Both the position numbers and the translations under genes were made by a program. 64,000 bases of DNA, taken from contig JBLDXI010000064.1 of the NCBI GenBank assembly GCA_047495785.1, positions 868,001 to 932,000 of the forward strand. The letters run 5' to 3'. Below, one piece after another: positions 1 through 8,903 of the stretch. The DNA is from Lepidodermella squamata. Lineage: Eukaryota > Gastrotricha. Numbering within the stretch: position 1 is the stretch's first letter; each line of letters opens with the position of its first letter. Below the pieces are notes generated by a model. That model saw only the letters and a program-made list of their open reading frames with translations. It was not told the DNA's origin and searched no databases.

Positions 1-2552
1 CCTGGATTCAGAATGCGACCATCCGGAATAACATTCTCTTCGGCAGTGAATTCGAGAAGAATCGCTACGACCAAGTTATCGAGGCGTGTGCCATGAACCC
101 TGACCTTCAGATCCTGGACGATGGGGATGCGACTGAAATCGGCGAGAAGGGTATCAATTTGTCGGGTGGGCAGAAACAGCGAGTGTCGTTGGCTAGGGCT
201 GTCTACGCGGATCGGGACATCTACCTGCTAGACGACCCGCTCTCGGCCGTCGATGCCCATGTTGGCAAGCACATTTTCGACAATATCGTCGGGCCGAATG
301 GGATGCTGCGCAACAAGACTCGCGTTCTGGTCACGCACGGCCTGCAGTGGCTGCCGCGGTGCGATGAAATCATCGTCATGCAGAATGGCACCATTTCGAA
401 CATTGGCTCCTTCCGAGACTTGATAGCCACCGATGCGACATTTGCTGCGCTGATTAAAGAGCATTTGGCCGAGGCTGGTGGGGCGGAGGCACTGGCGGAG
501 GCTGAGCTGCCTCAACAGGCGCTAGAACTACTGCGACAAATCAGCAACGAAGACGCTAAGAAACAGCCATTTGAGGAGGCTAAATCTTTAACAGCCTCAG
601 CTAATCTCACGTCTTCGATCAGATCTCGGAAGGCTAGTAAAGCTGCCGAGATTAAGAAGCCGTCAATCAAAGGCCCTCCACCAACTAAATTGATCGCCGA
701 TGAGAAGCAACTGACAGGCGGGGTTAAAATCGCTGTCTATTGGTCGTTTTTCAAGGCGTTGAATCTGGTTTTCTTCGCCTGCTGGGTCGGCTTCTTCCTC
801 GGCAGCCAGGGCTTTTCGACGTTTGGCAGCATTTGGCTGACAACTTGGACTTCGGACCCGCTCCTAAACAATGCAACGCTAGCTAATACAACGGAGTACA
901 TGGATAAGTCGAACATGTACCTGGGCGTGTATGGTGCGGCTGCGGCCGGCCAGGCTTTCTGCATCCTCATGCAGTCGCTGTTTTTCGCAACTTCGTCGAC
1001 CCAGGCAGCGAGAACTATGCACCAGGCCATGTTGGTGCGCGTCATGCGATGCGCGACCGCCTTTTTCGATACAACCCCCATCGGCCGCATCCTCACACGA
1101 TTTGGGCGAGATACTGACGTTGTCGATAACTCGATTCCTCAAGTCATGCGATCTTGGATGACATCGCTGGTAAGTTGATTGCAAATTCGAAAATCAGATT
1201 TAAATCATTTTTACTTGCAGTTTCAAATCCTGATGTCGATTTTCATTGTGATCTACGGCTTTCCGTTGTTCGCAATCGCAGCCGTGGTCATGGGCGCTTT
1301 CTACTACTTTGTACAGCGGTTCTACATCCCGACAACGCGGCAGCTGAAGCGTATCGAATCCGTGACTCGAGCCCCGATCTACAACTACCTGGCCGAGACA
1401 GTCACCGGTGCGGCGACGATTCGAGCTTTCAACGCCCAGGGCCGATTTCAGGACGAATTGACGAAGCGCATCGACACGAATCAAATGAGCTACCTGCCGA
1501 GTTCGTCTTGCAACCGCTGGCTTGCGATTCGTTTGCAACTCATCGGAAATCTTACGGTTTTCGCAGTATCGATGCTTGCGATTTTCTACCGAAGCACGAC
1601 AAACAGCTCGATAGTCGGTTTGGTTCTGTCCTCGTCACTGCAAGTCACCAATTCACTGACGATGTTCGTTAGGCTATCCTCCGACTTGGAAGCGAATATC
1701 GTTTCGGTTGAGCGAGTTCAAGAGTACGCTGTCCTGCCAAGTGAAGCTGAGTGGGAAGTGCCGGAGAGGTCGCAAGGCCGAGATTGGCCTAAATCAGGAC
1801 GAATCGCCTTCGAAAAGTACGAAACCCGCTACAGGCCGGGGTTGAAGCTGGTCCTCAACGGCATTTCATGCGAGATTAAGCCCGGCGAGAAGGTGGGCAT
1901 CGTCGGCCGAACCGGGGCTGGCAAATCATCGCTTACCCTTGCGTTATTCCGGCTGATCGAGGCAGCAGGCGGGCGTATTCTGATCGATGGCGTTGATATC
2001 GCACAGTTGGGGCTGCATCAACTGCGGTCGAGATTGACGATTCTACCACAGGATCCTGTTGTGTTCTCGGGCACGATCCGCCACAACCTGGACCCGTTCG
2101 ACCGGCACAGCGATGCGACGCTGTGGGAGGCGCTCGATCACGCCGGCCTGAAAGATTTCGTCGCCGGTTGCGAGAAGGGCCTGTCGCACGAGTGTGGCGA
2201 GAACGGCGAGTCGTTGTCCGTCGGCCAGCGGCAGTTGTTGTGCCTGGCGAGGGCGTTGCTGAACAAGACGAAAGTGCTGGTGCTGGACGAGGCGACGGCG
2301 GCGGTCGACGTGGAGACGGACGAGCACATCATGAGCACGATCCGGCGCGAGTTCGCCGACTGCACGGTGCTGACGATCGCGCACCGCCTGCACACCGTCA
2401 TGGACTCGGACCGCATCCTCGTGCTGGACCAGGGCCGCGTCGTAGAGTTCGACTCACCCGCTGCCCTGCTCGCGAATGCGGACTCCGTGTTCGCCGGCAT
2501 GGCTCGATCGGCGAAGGCTCGGCCCGGTGGTGATGATGAACTTAAAGGTTAA
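1..2552 (+). CDS. ABC transporter, subfamily C (MRP-like), 3' part of gene
   Basis: ABCC/MRP proteins are membrane ATPases that typically export organic anions and glutathione conjugates. About 832 C-terminal residues are present; the gene starts before the window and is read from base 3. The first residues (WIQNATIRNNILFG) are the NBD1 stretch following the Q-loop. NBD1 then shows the signature LSGGQ (159-173), Walker B IYLLDD (219-236), D-loop SAVD and H-loop His (336). The Asp where a catalytic Glu would be is usual for NBD1 of this subfamily. A charged linker (about 480-720) leads to the second membrane domain (about 740-1680). NBD2 has Walker A GRTGAGKSS (1905-1931), signature LSVGQ (2214-2228), Walker B with catalytic Glu (2289-2291) and H-loop His (2382-2384), so it looks competent. 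One phase-0 intron lies at 1170-1220 (GTAAGT...TTGCAG); the ATG at 93 is internal. The stop is at 2550-2552. The exact ABCC member and substrate cannot be told. Confidence 0.95.
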
Positions 2553-2596
2553 TTAGACTGTACTGAACTGTGATCATTGTATGTATTTGAGATTCC

Positions 2597-2602
2597 AATA
2601 AA
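2597..2602 (+). promoter_or_regulatory. Poly(A) signal of the ABCC gene
   Basis: AATAAA lies 45 bp after the stop codon of the ABC transporter gene, in an AT-rich stretch, so the 3' UTR would be about 60-80 nt. Confidence 0.75.
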
Positions 2603-2619
2603 AGCAATTTTTTCATGAT

Positions 2620-3500
2620 ACTGCAAGATTGTCACTGCTTGTTCAAAGCCTAATAAGAGCTGTGGAAAGATAGAAAAATACTATGATAGAAGCCTGCTTT
2701 ATTTTGGCAACAGCATCTTGCAAAAGATCGGACGCTGTATAGACTATTTGAGTGTGTCAACATGCTGGTTTTGCTTTCATCAAGAGGTTTTGCTTTCTTG
2801 TTTGCGCGACTGCAGTTTTTCACTTGTCTAGAGCTGTAGGAGAAGTACGGTCAAAGCTAGACAACTGACAAGTAAAAACGGGCTACTATTTCTTAAATCA
2901 GCCCATAACCCATCTAAATAAACCCATGTCGAGTAACCTTTAAGTAATTAAGCCTTTTTCCAATTATGCACCTTGTTATAAGCTTCCTTAGAAATTTCGT
3001 TGTTCTGGTATCATGGAATCGCCGAAACAGTTTTTTCAAAAACTGAATCCTGTATATGACGTATAAACAGGATTCAGTTTTGGAAACAACTTTTTCGGTG
3101 ATTCCCGCAATTGTCAAAGAAACTAAGAGCTAAGCACATTTTGTGGAGATCAGGGATCGACATTTTAGGCCAAGCTCGGCGGATTGAAAACACATTGAAA
3201 ATCCTATATTCGACTCAATTTACCTCGCGGGATTTCAGAACGTTGATATGTTTCCAGCTATGTATTTGAGCTATGTATTAGATTAAAAAAATCTATCACT
3301 GATCAAAAATCAACACGGCTTCGCAACACGGTTAAGTTGAGCTGTTGCTCGTCTAAATGGAATAACTTTTCAAACAAACGGGGAATTTAAGGCATGAAAG
3401 GTCTCACTGGAATTACTTCTTGGCATTTTCAAGTAAAACCAAAGATATAGAGGCGATACAGGTATATTCAGCTTTAGATGCGAATCATGCGAGATAAGGT
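2620..3500. other. Intergenic stretch between convergent genes
   Basis: AT-rich DNA between the 3' ends of the ABC transporter gene (+) and the small secreted-protein gene (-). I see no convincing coding exon. The one clear structure is the inverted repeat at 3015-3105. Confidence 0.6.
3015..3105. repeat. 91-bp near-perfect hairpin (inverted repeat)
   Basis: The arms 3015-3053 and 3067-3105 are 39 nt each and match at 35 of 39 positions when one is reverse-complemented. The 13-nt loop is 3054-3066. The terminal 15 nt next to the loop (ACTGAATCCTGT and its partner) pair perfectly. Size and shape fit a miRNA precursor or a small foldback transposon (MITE). No flanking target-site duplication is evident, and no conserved miRNA seed is recognised. 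Confidence 0.6.
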
Positions 3501-3506
3501 TTTATT
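3501..3506 (-). promoter_or_regulatory. Poly(A) signal of the small secreted-protein gene
   Basis: AATAAA on the minus strand, about 87 bp beyond the stop codon of the gene at 3593-4519. Confidence 0.6.
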
Positions 3507-3592
3507 AGCAGATATATCATTTACCACGGGTCATTCATTTGGCGTTTTGCAATAATAATATTGCCCGGCGTTGAATTTGCTGAACTTGAGAG

Positions 3593-4519
3593 TTAGCCTC
3601 TGCCAGCCGCGGCCGCGCAGTTTTTCTCGTTGTTGTTCTTGCTGTTAAGGAAAAACAATCAACCTTTTAAGATCTCTTGATTGCTATTAGCTGCAGTTAC
3701 TCACGTCATGCATGCTTGCTGGTTTTCGCAAGTGCTGTTGCGGGATCAATCAATCCATCAATCAGTAAATCATTAAATGAGGGTGCGATGGAAGCTTACT
3801 CGTAAAAGTTGCACTTTTCGCCGAGGCACGCAAAGCACCTGGCGCTGCGCATAAAGTCGAATGCACCTCCTCCGTTGGACGATGACGCGCCCATGCAGAT
3901 GGTTTTGGCGTTCGCCTCGACGGTTAGGCACCTCTCCGGCAGCTTGCAAACCTGCATAATGTGAAGATTCAAAATTCAAAACTCGGCCTCACGTAAGAAA
4001 ACGGTCTCATGAAGACGTCAAGAAAGTGAAAAATGAAAGAAATGAATAGCACACCGTAGGCTGCTGTGTGACGTAAGTGATCATCAGCTGGCATGCAGTT
4101 TCGTTGGTTTTGTACGTTGTCCTATAATTTCGTAAACAAATCACTTGTGAAAAATTGATTGATTCTGCGACCTTTCGACTCACTTGATAGCTTCGGGCGT
4201 ATCCTTCCACAAGCAACTGCGGGTTTCAAAACAAAACGTTGTTGATACTTGTTCTCGTTTTTTTGTAGCAATTTCTCACCGGTGGCAGTTATTGAACGTT
4301 TCATTCTTTGCGCGCTCAGCCCACGATCCAGCGGGGGTCGGGCATTTCGTCCTGAAATCGATAGATTCGAATATGGTGAAAAGTAGCGATGAGAACTCAC
4401 TCGATGACGGGCTTGAGGCGGGCTGTGCAAATGTCATTCGTAGATGGGCGATTCGGCCAGTCAGCCGATGCGACGGCAACGAGCAGGCACATCAAGGCAG
4501 CAGAAACTCCGGTGATCAT
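3593..4519 (-). CDS. Small secreted cysteine-rich protein, five exons
   Basis: I reconstructed this gene from splice signals. The minus-strand exons are 4519-4401, 4216-4184, 4121-4055, 3951-3800 and 3641-3593 (119, 33, 67, 152 and 49 nt). They join without any stop into 139 residues. Donors are GTGAGT, GTGAGT, GTGTGC and GTAAGC, and acceptors end in CGCAG, TATAG, TGCAG and AACAG. Junction phases are 2, 2, 0 and 2 and agree at every joint. The first exon starts MITGVSAALMCLLVAVASA, a typical signal peptide with cleavage expected before DW. The mature part has ten cysteines, enough for five disulfides, and ends in an Asn/Lys and Ala/Gly-rich tail. A TATA box lies about 70 bp upstream and a poly(A) signal follows. 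I do not recognise the family. The GTGTGC donor of exon 3 is the weakest step of the model. Confidence 0.8.
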
Positions 4520-4585
4520 TTTTTTAAACAATATCAAACTTGATGTAAGATTTCGATGATGTGAACAAGCTGCAGTACGCGCCTG

Positions 4586-4593
4586 TATTTATA
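4586..4593 (-). promoter_or_regulatory. TATA box of the small secreted-protein gene
   Basis: A canonical TATAAATA on the minus strand ends 67 bp upstream of the start codon at 4519. With the usual spacing of 25-30 bp the transcript would start near 4560, giving a 5' UTR of about 40 nt. This independently supports the gene model and its start. Confidence 0.75.
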
Positions 4594-4868
4594 GCCTGCC
4601 TGTGTCGACATGTCTCAGCAACTGGGTCGCTGTTTTTTTCCCTGCTGCTGCTTGCATCCCTGCCCTGGTTGCTGCTCGAACGCAGCGATGGCGGCGGTGT
4701 GTGAAGCCACACCACGCATGCCGAAATTTCTCGGCAAACACAAAAGAAGAACAAACTTATTGCATGAACAGGTCGCCGTCGTCGTCTTTGTTTTTTTCTA
4801 AAACACATCATCCCGATGCTCACAAGGCCTGCGTCAAATCCATCAGCTGTATCAAATATTAAAATAAT

Positions 4869-4890
4869 AGCAGTAGCAGCAGCATCAGCG
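4869..4890. repeat. Short imperfect AGC trinucleotide microsatellite
   Basis: Interrupted AGC units (AGCAGTAGCAGCAGCATCAGC) within non-coding DNA. Confidence 0.6.
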
Positions 4891-5709
4891 GCAAAAAAAC
4901 AAATAGTCGTGCTCGAGTGACAACTGGGAGAAACTGGTTCTTGGTAACAATGAAGACGCGCGTGCAACTACATGGGGTGACGTGGAACTTCATCAATTGA
5001 TCATCAATTCTCTGATCGGCCTTCGCGTGTTTCGTCAACGACTATCATCCTGCGTCATTCTGTGAAGCAAACGCACGAATGTACTTCCAACCGTGCGAAA
5101 ATCAATATATGTTCCGTGTTCCAAGGTTGGAGGTTGGGCTAAGATTTGTTTTTCCCGAAAAATCTGGCTCAACCACAATGGCTAATTTCTCATCCTCGAA
5201 GCCAAGAAAGCATTATAAATGGAAATAGTCCCACTCTCGCTGGAGTTCTTTTTGATTTACTGCAGCGTGCTTACACTCCTGAAAGGATGAGAGCTTTCAC
5301 TCAAATCGCGTAGGAACATTTTTCTAACGAAAACATTGCACTATCGGAAAATTGCCATGCCGGCATATTATTTTTATTTTTCAATTCTAGGCAACGAACT
5401 GGCTGGCTATCCGATGCTGCCTGCTGTCTGAAAGCTAACTTGACCGAAATTGATTAAAAATGAGTAAATAAGTATCAGTGATGCAAAGTGTCCTGGAAAA
5501 CAAGATTATTGCCCCTGTATGCTAATTTATCATCGATTTTTTGCCCTACATTCTTGCAAGGCTGCTTGTAGCTAAACTTAAGGACGGCGCCCATTTTTTA
5601 TTACAGCTGACGGCAGCAATATTCAAAATAAAGTGAATCATTTTTTCTCATTAGAATATTCTCGTGTATAGAAACTTACTACATACATGCGAAGTGCTGG
5701 CATGGGTGC

Positions 5710-5825
5710 GTAGTATTGGCTATGTGTAGTAAAAGCACACACATACACACATACACATATGTGCCAATACTACAACTACGATATATGGAATGTGCGCAGA
5801 TAAGGCTAATACACACACACACATA
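5710..5825. repeat. Hairpin with CA-rich loop, followed by a second CA tract
   Basis: GTAGTATTGGC at 5710-5720 is the exact reverse complement of GCCAATACTAC at 5763-5773. The loop between them is rich in CACACATA units. A second (AC)n tract follows at 5811-5824. This is probably simple-sequence DNA that happens to fold. Confidence 0.55.
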
Positions 5826-6060
5826 TTACGCATGCGTACGCACACATGTGTAGTGCGATATACGATATCGCAGCGAGTCTGCTTTTACGAGGCCATAATG
5901 CATGCCGCCGTATCGAGAGCAGTCGCAGTCGCAGCTGCTTATCAATAGGCGAGTCTTCTTAAAACAGAGCAAACTCTATTCAGTTGAAGCGATTTCAATA
6001 AAACAGTAACAAGGTTACGCCATCACAATCATCAGCCTGCTTTAGCCGGACATCACATCG

Positions 6061-6068
6061 CATAAATA
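6061..6068 (+). promoter_or_regulatory. Possible TATA-like element of the DUF1295 gene
   Basis: CATAAATA lies 54 bp upstream of the start codon at 6122. This fits a transcript start around 6090-6100 with a 5' UTR of about 25-30 nt. One base departs from the TATA consensus, so this is tentative. Confidence 0.4.
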
Positions 6069-6121
6069 GCGGGTGAAATACACTTCTCGCAAGATCATAT
6101 TCAATCACTACTACTAGAAAA

Positions 6122-7591
6122 ATGCCACTCTTTAACGATACAGACAGCATACCCATATATTTGGGCATCACAGCCGGTGTGACAGTCGTCATGCAACTGT
6201 CGTTCTTCGCCGTTGCTTACTGCTTCAAATTCGACAAGGTGAATACTTAAAACTTTGATGATGATTAACCTTGACTCATTGATCTCTTAGGTAACTGACC
6301 TTGCTGGCTCGCTCAACTTCCTCGTGCTCGCCATTCTCGTTCTGCTGATGCAGCGCACGTTCCACGTGCGGCAGATCGTCATGACGTGCCTCGTCGCCGT
6401 GTGGGCCCTCCGCCTCGGCGGCTTCCTGCTCAACCGCGTGCTGCGCCGCCAGAAGGACGCGCGCTTCGACGAGATTCGCGAACACTTCGGCAAGTTCCTT
6501 GCTTTCTGGATCGGCCAGATGGTGTGGGTGTGGATTGTCTCGCTGCCTATGAGCATGACCAACGCCGCGACCATCGATGCCGAACTGTCGCCGTTCGACT
6601 ACGTCGGCTGGTCATTATGGACCATCGGATTTCTCATCGAAACCATCGCAGATCAGCAAAAGTATGAACAGGTGAGCATTCACGTCGATTTACGTTTTTC
6701 CGACGAGTTATCGTAAAATTTCCTCTTAATGGGACTAATAAGAAGGACATTTCTGAGCTTGAAATTTCTTCGGGAAAATGTAGCTTGAAAACCTTTAGTT
6801 TAGCAGCTAATTTTGAAGAAAATGGGACAGCTGGATCGGTTTTAAATTTCATGAGAGGTCTCGACACATTTTCCTCTAGAAAAGAGATTGCTGTTACCGG
6901 AAACGGAGTTTGCCGTGGGAATTCATAGGAAACTAGGTTAAGAGTTAAGATTCTCGAGCCTCTCTAGTTAAATTTCCAAAGCCTCTCTAATACTCTGAAT
7001 TTCTGTAGCTAATAACTAATTTTATTTCTCGATATCCAGGTGAAAAAGCGCGAGGAAGCTGTAGCAGCTGCTGAAGCGGTGCAACCGACCGGGCAGTCGA
7101 GACCAGCCGGGCAACAGCGTCGTGGATTCGAGGCGCCTGGCGGTGTGTGGCTTGCCTCTCGCCATCCAAACTACTTTGGCGAGATCCTGGTGTGGATCGG
7201 CATATTCCTCGGCTCGTGCCCGGTGTACCCGACGAACAACTTCCCAGCCGGCTACATCTCGGTGCTCTCGCCCGTGTTCACGTTCGTGCTGCTCATGTTC
7301 TTGTCGGGCATGCCGGCGGCGGAGGCGGGCTCGAACAAGCGGTACGCAGACGACGATGCGTACCTGGCGTACCGGGCGCGGACGAGCCCGCTCGTGCCGC
7401 TGCCGACGTGCTGCTACGGCGCCATGCCGCGCGTCATCAAGGCCGTTTTCTGCTTCGAGTACCCGCTCTACCGCAAAAACCTCGGCAGTCGGTCGCAGCT
7501 GCTCGAGGACGGCAACCGCTCGCCCTCGCTCGACAGCGCCGACCTAGCAAAGAAGCAGCAGCAACAGCAACCTCCGGCGATCAAGCAGTAG
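6122..7591 (+). CDS. DUF1295 family membrane protein (steroid 5-alpha-reductase-like)
   Basis: Exons 6122-6238, 6291-6671 and 7040-7591 (all phase 0) give 349 residues. Introns are 6239-6290 and 6672-7039, bounded by GTGAAT...TTAG and GTGAGC...CCAG. Hydrophobic segments lie near residues 12-33, 44-62, 68-90, 106-128, 141-160, 212-230 and 234-255, so the protein is multi-pass. The VTDLAGS block after the first segment and the SRHPNYFGE block (about residues 206-214) are hallmarks of DUF1295. The family is related to the C-terminal domain of steroid 5-alpha-reductase, a reductase using NADPH; its substrate in animals is not settled as far as I know. The first ATG gives the expected short N-terminus. 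Oddities are an Ala/Gln/Arg-rich insert just before the HPNYFGE motif (about residues 170-198) and a poly-Gln tail near the C-terminus. Confidence 0.9.
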
Positions 7592-7714
7592 CCAGCCGTC
7601 AATGTTGATACTCGATACGATACTATTCAGCTCTATTCTACGAACTCTGTCCATGCCTATTTATAACAGTCATTTTTTCTTTTTATATCACAACTGCTTT
7701 TGACGCGCGATCAA

Positions 7715-7720
7715 AATAAA
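7715..7720 (+). promoter_or_regulatory. Poly(A) signal of the DUF1295 gene
   Basis: AATAAA lies about 124 bp after the stop codon at 7589-7591. Confidence 0.7.
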
Positions 7721-7739
7721 AGCAAATTTTTGAATGAGT

Positions 7740-8890
7740 CGCCCTACTAAATCGAGCGTTTCAAGTCGTCAACTTCACTGAACTAGAGAGACGTGCTGCA
7801 ACTGGAGTTGAGATTTACAGACTTTAATCGAGTAATTTCAATCCTCAGGTTTGAAGGAACAGAATGGTCCTGAAAAAAGTGGTACCTAGAGTTCTAGTTT
7901 GTATTGAATGGTATCAGTGGTAAAGTTGAAATATGCGGCTGTTGTTATACGATAACGTATCATGGTTGATAGCCATTTGTAGCGCAAATGGAGGTCGAAA
8001 TAGATGCCCGTAGGTGAAAGTCGCATCGAAAATCGGATTAAGCAATTCTAATCTGCAATGACGCTATGCGGCAGATAAATGCTGTCAAACTCGGTAAACT
8101 ACCCCATTTCACTTGATAAGGGGTCCTGCTATCACTGTAGGGAGACACACGAAACTACCAAAATGTATTCAAGTGAAAAAGGGGCACAAAGCGATGTACA
8201 ATGAATCGCCACACTGTGCAAAGCGTTGCACTAGACCTGAGGGGCTTAGCCTTCCCAATGACCATTAGCCAACACCCCAAAAATGCTTCGACTCCGATTG
8301 ATCAAGCTAACTCGACAAAATTCGCCGATAGTTTAGATTGCTGGCTGGCGTTCCACTTGCCACGGTGTGGCCACAGTGAATAAGCGCGGAACAAAGTCTT
8401 GCTGATTTTGATGCACGGCTGTGAAAGCGGGAAGTGGGAAAAGAGAAGCGGTGTTTATGTGCTGAGAATGCGGCGTGCGCGTGACGAAGCAGGTCATGGA
8501 GTTCTCATGAAGAACTCATGAAGTTGACGACGACGCGCGGTTTGGCTCTCTGTGTGAATCTGATGTAATAAGAATAACTATTAACTAGTAATACACTAAT
8601 CGAATAACAAAGTTAGTTGAGTTGCCGCGTGTGTTTTGTTAGTTGTTAACTTTCTGCGGCATGTTCGCGCGTGGGCCGGCCGGTTCCACGGCAGCTATTC
8701 ATGCTCGCCTCGGCCTCTACTATAACCATGCGCGCATTGTTCTCGCTTGTACGCTCTCACGCCCTTCAACACTAAGTGACGATGCAAATACTCTGATGAA
8801 ATACAGATGATTAACGTGTGATGCCAATTTAAGACATCGTTTCACATAAAATAAACAATAAGAATATCCTATTTTTACTACGAATCAGAT
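7740..8890. other. Intergenic stretch before the modular secreted-protein gene
   Basis: About 1.15 kb without a convincing exon on either strand. A 60-codon open stretch at 8201-8383 has no splice or domain support. The downstream half should contain the promoter of the gene at 8904. A TATAAAA at 8894-8900 is only 3 bp from that start codon, too close to act as its TATA box unless the true start or first exon differs. Confidence 0.5.
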
Positions 8891-8903
8891 TGTTATAAAA
8901 ACT

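Larger units (their letters stand above)
4620..6060. other. Intergenic stretch between divergent genes
   Basis: DNA between the 5' ends of the minus-strand secreted-protein gene and the plus-strand DUF1295 gene. It must hold both promoters. No exon with good splice context was found. It contains an AGC-type trinucleotide tract (4869-4890), a hairpin with CA repeats (5710-5825) and a TATAAAT near 5214 with no gene obviously attached. Confidence 0.5.

Noticed and set aside
93-95. Start codon of the ABC transporter at 93
   Set aside because: Conserved NBD1 sequence is in frame upstream from base 3, so this Met is internal and the gene starts outside the window.
4524-4967. 147-codon minus-strand open frame overlapping the promoter of the small secreted-protein gene
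   Set aside because: It covers the TATA box and 5' UTR of that gene, reads low-complexity Ser/Arg-rich sequence and has no supporting signals.
8201-8383. 60-codon open frame between genes
   Set aside because: No splice, domain, signal-peptide or codon-use support; the length is expected by chance.
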